64,000 bases of DNA, from the NCBI RefSeq assembly GCF_900129225.1, contig NZ_FQUG01000006.1:139788-203787 (forward strand), written 5' to 3'. How positions within the stretch are numbered: position 1 is the stretch's first letter; each line of letters opens with the position of its first letter. Source of the stretch: Schwartzia succinivorans DSM 10502 (GTDB lineage Bacteria; Bacillota; Negativicutes; Selenomonadales; Selenomonadaceae). Position numbers and translations under genes: made by a program. The notes under the pieces are model-generated. The model was not told the DNA's origin, made no database searches, and saw only the letters and a list, made by a program, of their open reading frames with translations. Below, piece by piece: positions 43,738-53,017 of the stretch.

Positions 43738-44625
43738 ATGGACTTTGGGAGTCATCTCATACAGCAGCTCATCAACGGCATTTCGCTGGGAAGCGTGTAT
43801 GCCCTGATAGCTTTGGGATATACGATGGTCTACGGTATCATCAAGCTCATCAATTTTGCCCATGGTGATATATATATGGTCGGTGCTTACGTCGGCTTTT
43901 TCGCCATTACGGTGGCACATATGGGGATTTTTCCTGCCCTCATCGTTTCGATGGTGGTGACGGGACTTCTCGGAATGGTGGTGGAGCGCCTGGCGTACAA
44001 GCCGCTTCGCCATGCACCGCGTATTTCCGTTTTGATTACGGCCATCGGTGTATCTTTTTTCCTTGAATACGGAAGCATGTATTTCGTTTCCCCGACACCG
44101 CGCACGTTCCCACGGGTTTTCGAAACGGAGGGACTTACGATTGCCGGCTTTACGGTGAACGGACAGCAGCTTTTGATTTTTGCCATCACTCTTGTGCTGA
44201 TGGTGCTTTTGACGTATATCGTGCAGTACACGAAAATCGGAAAGGCCATGCGCGCTGTTTCCTTTGATACGGAGACTGCACAGCTCATGGGTATCGACGC
44301 GAACCGTGTCATTTCCGTTACCTTCGGTATCGGTTCCGCGCTCGCTGCAGCAGGCGGTGTTCTTGTAGGTGTTTATTACAACTCTATCGACCCGCTCATG
44401 GGTATCATGCCGGGCCTCAAGGCATTCGTTGCGGCGGTTCTCGGCGGTATCGGCATCATTCCGGGAGCTATGGCAGGCGGCCTTATCCTCGGAATTATAG
44501 AGGCTCTTGTATCGGGATTTATCTCTTCGACCTTCCGCGATGCGGCAGCCTTCGCTATCCTTATTCTGGTTCTGCTGTTCAAGCCGTCCGGTCTCTTCGG
44601 CAAGAACACGCAGGAGAAAGTATGA
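43738..44625 (+). CDS. livH: Branched-chain amino acid ABC transporter permease LivH
   Basis: A 295-aa inner-membrane permease beginning MDFGSHLIQQLINGISLGSVYALIALGYTMVYGI, the characteristic LivH opening. INFAHGDIYMVGAY and the EAA-like GLKAFVAAVLGGIGIIPGAMAGG loop for ATPase contact are present. About eight helices. The ATG at 43738 follows GGGAGTGA. It is the second gene of the liv operon and pairs with LivM. Confidence 0.93.
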   Translation: MDFGSHLIQQLINGISLGSVYALIALGYTMVYGIIKLINFAHGDIYMVGAYVGFFAITVAHMGIFPALIVSMVVTGLLGMVVERLAYKPLRHAPRISVLITAIGVSFFLEYGSMYFVSPTPRTFPRVFETEGLTIAGFTVNGQQLLIFAITLVLMVLLTYIVQYTKIGKAMRAVSFDTETAQLMGIDANRVISVTFGIGSALAAAGGVLVGVYYNSIDPLMGIMPGLKAFVAAVLGGIGIIPGAMAGGLILGIIEALVSGFISSTFRDAAAFAILILVLLFKPSGLFGKNTQEKV

Positions 44626-44635
44626 GGTGGGCACT

Positions 44636-45589
44636 ATGAATATACAGCGTAAAAACGATCTGATGTATCTGGTGCTTGGGCTCGTGATTTTCGGCATCGT
44701 ATACGGGCTCATGGAGGGAGGCATGATAGGCTCCTTCTGGAAGCTCAATATCATCATTATCTGCATCAATATAATAATGTCGGCAAGTCTGAACCTTATC
44801 AACGGCTATACGGGACAGTTCTCGCTGGGACACGCGGGATTCATGGCGGTGGGCTGCTATGTCAGTGTTATCCTGACCACGAATTTCCACATGCCCCTTA
44901 TCGTGGGCATGCTGGCAGGCGGCGCTGCGGCGGCACTTTTGGGCTGCCTTATCGGCCTTCCGACACTCCGCCTGAACGGTGACTATCTCGCCATCGCAAC
45001 CCTTGGCCTCGGTGAAATCATCCGCATCGTTATCATGAACATCAACTATGTGGGCGGTGCCGCAGGCTTCACGGGAATACCGCATCTTACCACGTTCCCG
45101 TGGGTATTCTTCACCATGCTTGTGACACTTTTCTTCATTAAAAACTTCGTCAATTCTACCCACGGACGTGCCTGCATTGCTATCCGCGAAAACGAGATTG
45201 CCGCAGGGGCAATGGGTATCAACACAACGAAGTACAAGGTCATGGCGTTTACTATCGGAGCAGCCTTTGCAGGAATCGCAGGCGCGCTTTTCGCTCACTG
45301 CTTCTACATTATCAACCCAAGCTCCTTCACCTTCATGGCGTCCTTCAACTATCTCATCATGGTTGTTCTTGGCGGCCTGGGTTCGCTTACAGGCTCTGTG
45401 GCAGGCGCATTTGTTGTTACGGCTCTTTCAGCGGCTCTCGCAAGCTGGCCTGAGTTCCGTATGATTATCTATGCTCTGGCGCTGATTCTTTTGATGTTCT
45501 ACCGCCCGCAGGGACTCTTCGGGTATGTGGAGCTTACAGCGTTCAAGCCCTTCAGATTTCTTGACCGCACGAAAGGAGGCCGCGAATAA
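44636..45589 (+). CDS. livM: Branched-chain amino acid ABC transporter permease LivM
   Basis: A 317-aa inner-membrane permease. SASLNLINGYTGQFSLGHAGFMAVG, LRLNGDYLAIATLGLGEIIR and the late LGGLGSLTGSVAGAF loop are LivM signatures. The ATG at 44636 follows GAGGTGGG, 10 bp after livH; the open frame extends far upstream but overlaps livH. It overlaps the start of livG by one base (TAATGA), indicating coupled translation. Confidence 0.93.
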   Translation: MNIQRKNDLMYLVLGLVIFGIVYGLMEGGMIGSFWKLNIIIICINIIMSASLNLINGYTGQFSLGHAGFMAVGCYVSVILTTNFHMPLIVGMLAGGAAAALLGCLIGLPTLRLNGDYLAIATLGLGEIIRIVIMNINYVGGAAGFTGIPHLTTFPWVFFTMLVTLFFIKNFVNSTHGRACIAIRENEIAAGAMGINTTKYKVMAFTIGAAFAGIAGALFAHCFYIINPSSFTFMASFNYLIMVVLGGLGSLTGSVAGAFVVTALSAALASWPEFRMIIYALALILLMFYRPQGLFGYVELTAFKPFRFLDRTKGGRE

Positions 45590-46356
45590 TGAAACCGCTC
45601 TTGAAAGCATCCCATGTTGTTGAAATGTTCGGCGGCCTCAAGGCTGTATCGGACTTCAATGTATATCTTGAGCAGGGCGAGCTTATCGGACTTATCGGGC
45701 CGAACGGCGCCGGTAAAACCACGGCATTCAACCTCTTTACAGGGGTTTATCAGCCCACCAGCGGCGAAATTGAATTTGACGGACAGTCCATCGTGGGACT
45801 TGCGCCGTATCAGATTACGCAGCGCGGCATAGCCCGCACGTTCCAGAACATCCGCCTCTTTTCCGAGCTTTCTGTGCTGGACAACGTAAAAATTGCCTTT
45901 CATGACCATGTAAAATACGGTCTTTTGGAGGCTGTTCTCCGTGTGGGACGCTACACTGAGGAGGAAAGGCAGATTGAAAGAGACAGCCTTGAGCTTTTGA
46001 AGATTTTCCACCTCAAGGACAAGGCATACGAGACCGCGAAAAACCTGCCCTACGGTGCACAGCGCCGCTTGGAGATTGCCCGTGCCCTTGCGGCAAAGCC
46101 GAAGCTTCTGCTTCTGGACGAACCGGCAGCAGGCATGAATCCGCAGGAAACGCAGGAGCTCATGGAGATGATTCGCTGGATCCGCAAGGAATTCAACCTC
46201 ACAATTCTTCTTATCGAGCATGACATGAGCCTCGTTATGGGAATATGCGAGCGTATCTATGTGCTTGAGTACGGTCATATCATTGCGCACGGCACACCGG
46301 AGGAAATACAGAATAATCCGGAGGTTATCCGCGCTTACCTGGGAGGTGCATCGTAA
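45589..46356 (+). CDS. livG: Branched-chain amino acid ABC transporter ATPase LivG
   Basis: A 255-aa ABC ATPase. Walker A is GPNGAGKTTAFNL near 37; the signature region reads YGAQRRLEIARALA (LPYGAQRR in place of LSGGQ, usual for LivG); Walker B is LLLLDEPAAGMNP; switch His is in LLIEHDMSLVM. The stop/start overlap TAATG with livF implies coupling. It energises LivHM together with LivF. Confidence 0.93.
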   Translation: MKPLLKASHVVEMFGGLKAVSDFNVYLEQGELIGLIGPNGAGKTTAFNLFTGVYQPTSGEIEFDGQSIVGLAPYQITQRGIARTFQNIRLFSELSVLDNVKIAFHDHVKYGLLEAVLRVGRYTEEERQIERDSLELLKIFHLKDKAYETAKNLPYGAQRRLEIARALAAKPKLLLLDEPAAGMNPQETQELMEMIRWIRKEFNLTILLIEHDMSLVMGICERIYVLEYGHIIAHGTPEEIQNNPEVIRAYLGGAS

Positions 46357-47069
46357 TGGCAGCGATGCTGGATATAAAGGATATCAACGTATATTACGGA
46401 GCAATCCATGCCATAAAGGGCATCAGCCTTACCGTAAACGAAGGAGAGATTGTAACCCTTATCGGAGCCAACGGCGCGGGAAAATCCACGACGCTCCGTA
46501 CCGTATCGGGGCTTTTGACACCGAAGGAGGGCGAAATAAAGTTCCTCGGAGAAACAATATCGGGACTCCCCGCGCAGGATATCGTCCGCGCAGGTATCTC
46601 CCAGGTGCCTGAGGGACGCCGTATCTTCGCCAACATGACCGTCATGGAAAACCTGGAGCTGGGCGCTTATATCCGCACGGACAAGGAAGGCATCGAAAAG
46701 GACTATCAGATGGTTTTCGAGCGCTTCCCACGCCTTGCGGAGCGCAAGGAACAGCAGGCAGGCACACTCTCAGGCGGCGAGCAGCAGATGCTGGCTATGG
46801 GACGTGCCCTCATGAGCCGTCCGAAGCTGCTGCTTTTGGACGAACCCTCCATGGGACTTGCTCCGCTTCTTATCCGTGAGATTTTCAACATCATTGTAGA
46901 CATCAACAAGGCAGGCACTACGGTTCTTCTCGTCGAGCAGAACGCGAACATGGCGCTTTCCATTGCAAACCGTGCCTATGTCCTTGAAACGGGACGCATA
47001 ACCCTTTCGGGAGATGCGAAGGAGCTGGCGGCAAGCGAGGATGTCCGAAAGGCATATCTTGGCGGCTGA
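46356..47069 (+). CDS. livF: Branched-chain amino acid ABC transporter ATPase LivF
   Basis: A 237-aa ABC ATPase with Walker A GANGAGKSTTLRTVSG, signature LSGGEQQMLAMGRALM, Walker B LLLLDEPSMGLAP and switch segment LLVEQNANMAL (Gln in place of His before N, usual for LivF). It starts on the last base of livG and closes the transporter operon. The CBS-domain gene follows after 83 bp. Confidence 0.93.
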   Translation: MAAMLDIKDINVYYGAIHAIKGISLTVNEGEIVTLIGANGAGKSTTLRTVSGLLTPKEGEIKFLGETISGLPAQDIVRAGISQVPEGRRIFANMTVMENLELGAYIRTDKEGIEKDYQMVFERFPRLAERKEQQAGTLSGGEQQMLAMGRALMSRPKLLLLDEPSMGLAPLLIREIFNIIVDINKAGTTVLLVEQNANMALSIANRAYVLETGRITLSGDAKELAASEDVRKAYLGG

Positions 47070-47152
47070 GTTGCTTTTTATGCCGCGGCGCGGTACTATT
47101 TTCATAGAATATTTCACCATGATACAAATCATCATGAAGGAAGGGATATTAC

Positions 47153-47800
47153 ATGTTCGTACGTAATCGCATGTCAAAGGACCCTGTCAACGTTACACCG
47201 GAAACATCCATCGATGACGCGCTGGCACTTTTAAAGGTACATAAAATCCGCCGCCTTCCTGTGGAAGAAAGCGGAAAGCTGGTTGGAATCATAACGGACA
47301 AGGACCTTATGAGAGTCATGCCGTCGGATGCCACGACGCTTTCAAAATTTGAAATCAACGATCTGCTGGCAAAAATAAAAATCAAGGATATAATGGCAAA
47401 GAGCGTTATCTCCGTCAACGAGGGAGCTCCTATCGAGGAAGCGGCCCTTCTCATGAGCCGCAACCACATCAGCGGACTTCCCGTTATCAGCAACGACGGC
47501 GCTATTGTTGGTGTTATCACGGAGACAGATATCTTTGACGCATTTGTTGATATCATGGACCTGGAAGAAGGAAAGGTGCGTCTCACCCTGGAGGTCGATG
47601 ACAAAATCGGCGTCGTAAAGGATATCGCCACAATCTTTACCGAAACGGGCAACAATATCGACAGCTTTGTTACCTGCCCCAAGACAGGTGGCAAATACGA
47701 TATCATCATCCGCGGCAACTTCGAGGACGTGGACGGGCTGACAACAAAGCTTACGGAACACGGCTACACCGTAATCCAGGCATCCCATATCGGACACTGA
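47153..47800 (+). CDS. CBS-pair and ACT domain protein (AcuB-like)
   Basis: A 215-aa cytoplasmic protein. Two CBS motifs (about 1-60 and 75-135; LPVEESGKLVGIITDKDLM and LPVISNDGAIVGVITETDIF) are followed by an ACT-like domain (about 138-215, VRLTLEVDDKIGVVKDIATIF). CBS pairs bind adenosine nucleotides and ACT domains bind amino acids, so it may sense nutrient state. It lies downstream of the liv operon in the same direction with GAAGGAAGG before the ATG, and ends at a terminator. Linkage to branched-chain amino acids is inference. Confidence 0.85.
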   Translation: MFVRNRMSKDPVNVTPETSIDDALALLKVHKIRRLPVEESGKLVGIITDKDLMRVMPSDATTLSKFEINDLLAKIKIKDIMAKSVISVNEGAPIEEAALLMSRNHISGLPVISNDGAIVGVITETDIFDAFVDIMDLEEGKVRLTLEVDDKIGVVKDIATIFTETGNNIDSFVTCPKTGGKYDIIIRGNFEDVDGLTTKLTEHGYTVIQASHIGH

Positions 47801-47850
47801 AACTGGGGAATGAAAAGTTATTTAATCGGTGATTCAGCAAAAACAAGAAG

Positions 47851-47884
47851 AAACTCTGCTCAAGCGGGCAGAGTTTTTCTTTTT
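47851..47884 (+). terminator. Intrinsic terminator
   Basis: AAACTCTGC-N8-GCAGAGTTT stem followed by TTCTTTTT, 50 bp after the CBS-ACT gene. Confidence 0.85.
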
Positions 47885-47961
47885 GCAAAAAGTGTGGTAT
47901 TGGAAACTTAAAATCTATGGTATTAATACTGTAAAAAGTATGGTATTAGGGGCTTTTCGCG

Positions 47962-48360
47962 TTACTCATGCAAGTAAATTTCAATGGTAATTTTTAGCCA
48001 TTTGCCCTTCCATTTCTTTGAGGAAATTCGTCCAAAAAGCAGTTTCCCAGCATCCATGAGCCTTGAAAAGATGATATTGTCATGCTGGGGAACATAGCCG
48101 ATTTTGATGCCGTCGGCATTTTTGATTACAATGGCGCTTTTGTCATGAGGATTATCCGGTTCGCGGAAAAAGTCTAATTTATCATTTTCAGCAAGATGCG
48201 GTTCCAACTCGTCAATACCTTCTATATGGCTTGTACCTGCTACTGTCGTGGTGAAGAGAAAAATATCTCTTTCAAACGGGATTGGCATATCAAGTGCGCC
48301 GCCTTTGCCGTGCAGCAGGCTGACGAGATTCGTGTTTTCTGATGTGGTCAGTTCACCCAT
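47962..48360 (-). CDS. HIRAN-domain protein
   Basis: A 132-aa protein. Residues about 37-115 match the HIRAN pattern (TTVAGTSHIEGIDEL, LDFFREPDNPHDKSAIVI, KIGYVPQHDN, LFGRI). HIRAN domains recognise DNA ends or single-stranded 3' ends and occur in Rad5/HLTF and in stand-alone bacterial proteins. ATG 48360 has GAGGTGA upstream. It is the last gene of the mcrB-mcrC operon, starting 7 bp after the J-domain-like gene. A DNA-recognition accessory role is plausible but unproven. Confidence 0.75.
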   Translation of the reverse strand: MGELTTSENTNLVSLLHGKGGALDMPIPFERDIFLFTTTVAGTSHIEGIDELEPHLAENDKLDFFREPDNPHDKSAIVIKNADGIKIGYVPQHDNIIFSRLMDAGKLLFGRISSKKWKGKWLKITIEIYLHE

Positions 48361-48367
48361 GGTATTG

Positions 48368-49492
48368 TCACCTCACTAATTTACTAAGCCGTTCCTGATA
48401 ATATCCGATCATATCCTGATACTGTCGGATAACAGCGTTTAATTCCTGCTTTTTTTCCTCTATTTTCCTTTGGTCGGCTAAAAAGGCCTTCATTGTGTAC
48501 GGGAATTCGGATTTGATTACAGTGATTTCCTTTTTTATGGCGGCCAAAGCTTTTTCCAGACTCTCCTTTTGCCTGTATAATGCGGTTGAGGTGTCTGCTT
48601 TGTCGTCAGATGGACTCTCGTCCTCACTCATGGTGTGGATGAGGCGCAGAGTTTCCAGATCACCGTTTTGATATGCCTGAACTGCATTTTGAAAGAGGCG
48701 TTTTTGAGCATCGCTTAAGTCTGGGTGCAGGTCGGGATGGAGTATTTTAACGATAGAACGGTAAAGTTTTTTGAACTCATTTGTTTCCTCGTCCGACAAG
48801 AACTTGCCATGACTGTGTTCAATGGCTTGGTTCATTTTTTCGATTTGCTCATTGAGCTTCTTTTGGTATTCGGAAAATTCTTCGTCAAGTGCTTGCTCGA
48901 TTTGAGACAAGATAATTTTCTCTTGTCGATTACGTTTGGCTTGAATCATTTCGATTTTTCGTTTTAAGCGGAGCATGTGGCATTGTGTTTCATACGCTTT
49001 ATGCTCTAAAGCACCAACGGCAAGCATATAGGCTGTTTCGAGATTACGGCACTCAACATAACGAAGTTCATCGCGCTCTAAAACAAGCATTGAAATTTCC
49101 GTGCGGAGCTTTTCAACTTCATGTTTTAGCTCATTCTGCTCTGGGAGAGTTAGGAGGTTATTATTTTTTTTACGTAAGTGTTTTATTACAAAAGAACAAT
49201 GAAAGGGGAGTCCTGTTCCACAAGCTATGTCGTCATCTTCTGTGGAATATATCCGTATTCCGTAATGGTTAGCTTTTTTTAGTAGCAGGCGGGTAAGTTC
49301 AAAGTACTCTTTTTCAGAAAGAGAAAAATCTTTATAGTTGTAAAAATCATCTTTGTAATCAATGAATCCGTATATCGAATTGACTAATCCTGAAATGGAA
49401 ATTTCTGTACCATCTGGGAGCTGGTCTATCTTGTCTAATAAAGATAAGATAATGTTATTCAATTTCTTTTTGCCTGAATGCGTTTTCTTCAT
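48368..49492 (-). CDS. Coiled-coil protein with J-domain-like HPD segment
   Basis: A 374-aa soluble protein. An N-terminal helical region (about 1-120) leads into a long coiled coil (about 125-235, rich in Glu/Lys/Gln). Then FKKLYRSIVKILHPDLHPDLS and AVQAYQNGDLETLRLI match helices II and III of a J-domain around the HPD motif. Another coiled coil closes the protein (about 305-374). It is 14 bp downstream of mcrC. Proteins of this architecture are often annotated as molecular chaperone DnaJ-like. It might recruit Hsp70 or act as a scaffold for the restriction complex. Confidence 0.65.
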   Translation of the reverse strand: MKKTHSGKKKLNNIILSLLDKIDQLPDGTEISISGLVNSIYGFIDYKDDFYNYKDFSLSEKEYFELTRLLLKKANHYGIRIYSTEDDDIACGTGLPFHCSFVIKHLRKKNNNLLTLPEQNELKHEVEKLRTEISMLVLERDELRYVECRNLETAYMLAVGALEHKAYETQCHMLRLKRKIEMIQAKRNRQEKIILSQIEQALDEEFSEYQKKLNEQIEKMNQAIEHSHGKFLSDEETNEFKKLYRSIVKILHPDLHPDLSDAQKRLFQNAVQAYQNGDLETLRLIHTMSEDESPSDDKADTSTALYRQKESLEKALAAIKKEITVIKSEFPYTMKAFLADQRKIEEKKQELNAVIRQYQDMIGYYQERLSKLVR

Positions 49493-49506
49493 AATACACC
49501 TCTGAT

Positions 49507-50556
49507 TTAAGGGAGAGCCGGCTCTAAGCCAAAAAATTCCTTCGCGATTCGGTTCAAGTGGTTGCTGATATGTGCAAAGTCTTGGTTAAGATCGAGTGAT
49601 TCCACGCTGATTCGATTTCCACTCATGGAATATGTGGAATTTGGTGTAAGCTCATCGTCTGTCTTTGCGTATAGCAGAAGACCAGCTACCTCATGCGCTG
49701 TTCCTTTCAGCACAGCGGCATTCTTTACATAAGTGAAAATTTGATAAAGATGTGCCGAGCGTATAGTTTGCTTGTCGTATTGTGACTGCAGGGCGTGGCT
49801 ATAATATTTCGCATCAATGATGAGCAGCTTGTTGTTATGCGAGAGGGTAATATCTGTCTGCATAATAGGGAGCAGTGCATCCTTGCTTTCCTCGTTAAGC
49901 TGCCATGGAATCTGCAATGGCTGTGGAGAAAGCTGTGGGAAATGACGTCGGTAGTAAGCCAGCAGGAATTTTTCATAGAGGCGTGATTTATGCTGCTCAT
50001 CAATAAAATCCATCAGCTTTGTACTTCCGTGAGATTTCGTCTGCAAAAGTCCTCTGCACAAAAGAAAACAAATAGCCATGAGCATCTGATATGATTGATT
50101 GTTTCTGTGGTAGCGAAAACTCCAATCGACTGTCCGCAGGTCTATTTCCCTTACGTCGCCGAAGTAGTTCATTAAATGTCGTAGGGTTTTCCTGCGTGGT
50201 TTCGATATATCAGAATGAATGAGAAGGATTGCCGACGATTTAAGGATTCGGTTCATACGGGTGTCGGGCGAAAAATCATCATAGGAACAGACAAGTCTTT
50301 TTTTGAGATATGTCTGCTTTCGTATTGACTCCGCAATATCCAGTTTGCCCTTTGGCATCGAAAGACTTTCTGTCGCTTCGACATATTCTCGTCCGAGTCC
50401 GCGTTTTACTTGAATGGTAATACCGTTGATGAGTATAGCCGCAAAAAGCTCTGCTGCATTTTCGAACGCCTCGGTTTTTACCTTTTTATAACTGTCTGCA
50501 CGTAAAATGCTAAATGCGTAGGACAGCATGTAGTAAATATTCTTGACGGGGATCAT
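49507..50556 (-). CDS. mcrC: McrC nuclease subunit of McrBC type IV restriction system
   Basis: A 349-aa protein. IPVKNIYYMLSYAF at the start and GLGREYVEATESLSMPKGKLDIAESI are McrC signatures. A PD-(D/E)XK core lies near 225-250 (LPIMQTDITLS followed by KLLIIDAKYY). It cuts DNA when activated by McrB translocation. Its ATG overlaps the mcrB stop by 4 bp, so the two are coupled. It is followed by J-domain-like and HIRAN genes in the same operon. Confidence 0.9.
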   Translation of the reverse strand: MIPVKNIYYMLSYAFSILRADSYKKVKTEAFENAAELFAAILINGITIQVKRGLGREYVEATESLSMPKGKLDIAESIRKQTYLKKRLVCSYDDFSPDTRMNRILKSSAILLIHSDISKPRRKTLRHLMNYFGDVREIDLRTVDWSFRYHRNNQSYQMLMAICFLLCRGLLQTKSHGSTKLMDFIDEQHKSRLYEKFLLAYYRRHFPQLSPQPLQIPWQLNEESKDALLPIMQTDITLSHNNKLLIIDAKYYSHALQSQYDKQTIRSAHLYQIFTYVKNAAVLKGTAHEVAGLLLYAKTDDELTPNSTYSMSGNRISVESLDLNQDFAHISNHLNRIAKEFFGLEPALP

Positions 50557-52658
50557 TGTAAGGCTCTCCTCAGGCGTTCACTCCATTCTCTTACTTTGGC
50601 AGGTTCGTCAAACCAATATTCTTTTAGGAGCGGAATAATATCGTATTCTACAATGGAAGAAAGGGCTTCATCATTCAATTCCTCTGGTGTCAATCCGCAG
50701 AAATAGCTGTGACCAATGCAAAAACCTTCCCCAAGGGTTTCGTCTTTCGCAATTGTATCGTTCAGATTCTTAATGCATCGTATCACATTGTCGAATTTTT
50801 CACTGGAAAGTTCCTTTTGATACGATTGGAATCCGTCGGTATCAAACCCGGGAAGTATTTCAAAGAAAGAAAAACGGCGGCGAAGTGCATAATCGAGCAT
50901 AGCAAGACTGCGGTCCGCCGTGTTCATAGTACCAATCAGGTAGAGGTTTGGCGGAACGGAAAAATTTTCATCCTTATAGAGAAGCTGAACCTCTTCGCCG
51001 CGCTTATCTGCTTCCAAAAGCATGAAAAGTTCACCGAAAATCTTATTAAGATTGCCTCGGTTTATTTCGTCTATAATGCAGTAGTAATCGTTTTCGTTAT
51101 CATCGGTGGCTTTCTTGCAAAAATCATAAAATGCGCCTTTATGAATATCGAAGCCCTTTTCTGTGGGGCGATAGCCCATTATGAAATCTTCGTAGGAATA
51201 GCTTTGGTGGAACTGTACCAGCATGACTCGTTCTGTATCTTTTTCACCCATGATGGAGTAAGCAAGTTTTTTCGCAATGAAAGTCTTTCCGACTCCTGGC
51301 GCGCCCTGTAGTATGATGTTCTTTTTCTTTTTAAGCAGAGCAGTGAGAGAGGCGTATTGTGATTTATTCATGTAGACTTCGTGAAGAAAATCTTCTTTTG
51401 TGTAGGGCGGATAGATAGTAATACTGTCGCCGGTGTCATCTTCTTCGAATAGTTCGCGTATTTTCGTCACTAAGTCATTATAGGGAGTGATGTCTGTTAA
51501 TGTTTTCATTGGAAACATCGTATCTGGAATTGTCCAGTCACCCTTGTGTGTCCATTTCACGCGAAGTATATTTTTGTACGAATTTCGTGTAGCGTCGAAT
51601 GTATAATTGGATTGAATAATGCCACGACCTAAAATAGTCCCCATACGCCCCTTTTTTACGAAGACAATGTCACCTGGCTTCATTTCATGAGAAAACAACC
51701 AAGTCATATGAGCGGAGTTTTTATAACTGGTTCCTTCTCCATATACCTCTTGCATTTTTTCATTGATCGCTTTTTTCGAAGGAAACGAAGAAAGGTCTCC
51801 AACTTCGTCCCAGCCAAGCCCCATAATGCCAGAAGCATAAAATTCTTCCCATTTCTCTGCATCACGTCCCGGAGCATAAATCCAATAGTGAGGGGATCTT
51901 TCATTATTATCGGTGCTAGGCGAATGTGGTTGAGGGGTTTTCCATGCGGCATAAGAAAATTCAGGGAAGCTTTTATAAGGACTTCCTTCTTTGGCGAAAA
52001 CATCTAGCAGGGCGTCACGCATAGCTAGATATGAAGTGGCGTCTGGCAGATTGCCGCTATTTAATGAAGTGAGTGCTTCGGGGAACCCGTTTGCTTTGGC
52101 TCTAAGGAAATCACGATTCTTGGAATCAAGGCTAATGAATGCATAAGGTCGAATCCAATACAGTCCAAAAGTAAGATTCCATTTTATTCTATACTGATGG
52201 CGTACAACATCGAACGCATTGATAAACAGATTTCGATTTTCATCATTATCTGAGGCGGCCAGGTTTAGCGCTGCTTCAAACACACGCCATAGGTTGTCTA
52301 TATCATGTTCCTGCCTGTCGCTGCCAAATCCGTAAAAAGTTGCTGACATATTATTAAGGACAGGAATTCCCGTAAAGTCTGAAGGAACCGTTGAATTAAG
52401 GCTGAATTCTGCTTTTATGTTTTGCGCAAGTTTTATGCGGTTGGAATCACTGATACCTTTGTTGAACAGACCGAAAATCGTAAACGGGTCGATGTCAGAT
52501 ATGTTATTGCCATTTTCTAGTGTTGGCAAAGATAGTTTAGCTGATGTATAGACCTTACGAATTTTTTCTATGACACTTGTTCGGTTGCCTTTGAACGAGA
52601 GTAGTTTTGAGGCAAATTCTTCATAAAATGCAATCCATGTATATGTGCTTGATTCCAT
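50553..52658 (-). CDS. mcrB: McrB GTPase subunit with EVE-like recognition domain
   Basis: A 701-aa protein. After an N-terminal helical region (about 1-250), residues about 258-395 resemble an EVE/PUA-like base-reading domain (YWIYAPGRDAEKWEEFY...GIMGLGWDEVGDL). The AAA+ domain has Walker A ILQGAPGVGKTF (about 450), Walker B YCIIDEINRGN and the GTP-specificity motif GTMNTADRSLA. ATG at 52658 follows AAGGAGG. It recognises modified cytosine DNA and drives McrC cleavage. The modification specificity is set by the N-terminal domains and cannot be predicted. Confidence 0.9.
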   Translation of the reverse strand: MESSTYTWIAFYEEFASKLLSFKGNRTSVIEKIRKVYTSAKLSLPTLENGNNISDIDPFTIFGLFNKGISDSNRIKLAQNIKAEFSLNSTVPSDFTGIPVLNNMSATFYGFGSDRQEHDIDNLWRVFEAALNLAASDNDENRNLFINAFDVVRHQYRIKWNLTFGLYWIRPYAFISLDSKNRDFLRAKANGFPEALTSLNSGNLPDATSYLAMRDALLDVFAKEGSPYKSFPEFSYAAWKTPQPHSPSTDNNERSPHYWIYAPGRDAEKWEEFYASGIMGLGWDEVGDLSSFPSKKAINEKMQEVYGEGTSYKNSAHMTWLFSHEMKPGDIVFVKKGRMGTILGRGIIQSNYTFDATRNSYKNILRVKWTHKGDWTIPDTMFPMKTLTDITPYNDLVTKIRELFEEDDTGDSITIYPPYTKEDFLHEVYMNKSQYASLTALLKKKKNIILQGAPGVGKTFIAKKLAYSIMGEKDTERVMLVQFHQSYSYEDFIMGYRPTEKGFDIHKGAFYDFCKKATDDNENDYYCIIDEINRGNLNKIFGELFMLLEADKRGEEVQLLYKDENFSVPPNLYLIGTMNTADRSLAMLDYALRRRFSFFEILPGFDTDGFQSYQKELSSEKFDNVIRCIKNLNDTIAKDETLGEGFCIGHSYFCGLTPEELNDEALSSIVEYDIIPLLKEYWFDEPAKVREWSERLRRALQ

Positions 52659-52796
52659 ATATCAGCGACCTCCTTGTGGTCTGTGGTTGGGATGATAAGA
52701 AACTTTCGCTCCATACATAATTCTCCACCAATTCGACGTTTCCTGCCGTTATATTAAAGAAGTTTTAGCCCCGCCGAAAAATTTTTCTCCAACTGC

Positions 52797-52825
52797 TTGA
52801 CAATCTCATACTAATCCGATATGAT
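52797..52825 (+). promoter_or_regulatory. Promoter of the NitT/TauT-type transporter operon
   Basis: TTGACA, 17-bp spacer, TATGAT; consensus quality. Predicted start near 52832, almost 190 bp before the first ORF. Confidence 0.85.
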
Positions 52826-52831
52826 ATAGAA

Positions 52832-53017
52832 AAGTTAATCATACATAAACGATATGTTTTAACGGTTATCTGAAAAACGGAAGCCGGGTTTATGACGTGA
52901 TTGGCTGAAAATACAGGTCATCTGAACAACAGAAGCCTGTCAGGGAGACGTGTGCTCATTTGCGCTGCACTCCTTGGCAGGCTTTTTTGTTTAAGAGAGA
53001 ACAGAGGGGGAAAAAAC
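52832..53017 (+). promoter_or_regulatory. Structured leader with intrinsic terminator; possible riboswitch
   Basis: The untranslated leader holds two related segments (ATCTGAAAAACGGAAGCC near 52870 and CATCTGAACAACAGAAGCC near 52920) and ends in a terminator (AAGCCTGTC at 52933 pairing with GGCAGGCTT at 52975, then TTTTTGTTTA). The second segment overlaps the terminator's left arm, so the two could alternate. No known riboswitch class is recognised; ligand-controlled attenuation is inferred. Confidence 0.5.

Noticed and set aside
43657..44802. 381-codon minus-strand frame opposite livH
   Set aside because: Antisense shadow of livH and livM, with His/Arg-rich low-complexity translation.
52832..53017. 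Guanidine-I (ykkC) or TPP riboswitch
   Set aside because: The conserved core sequences of those classes are not present; the class is left open.
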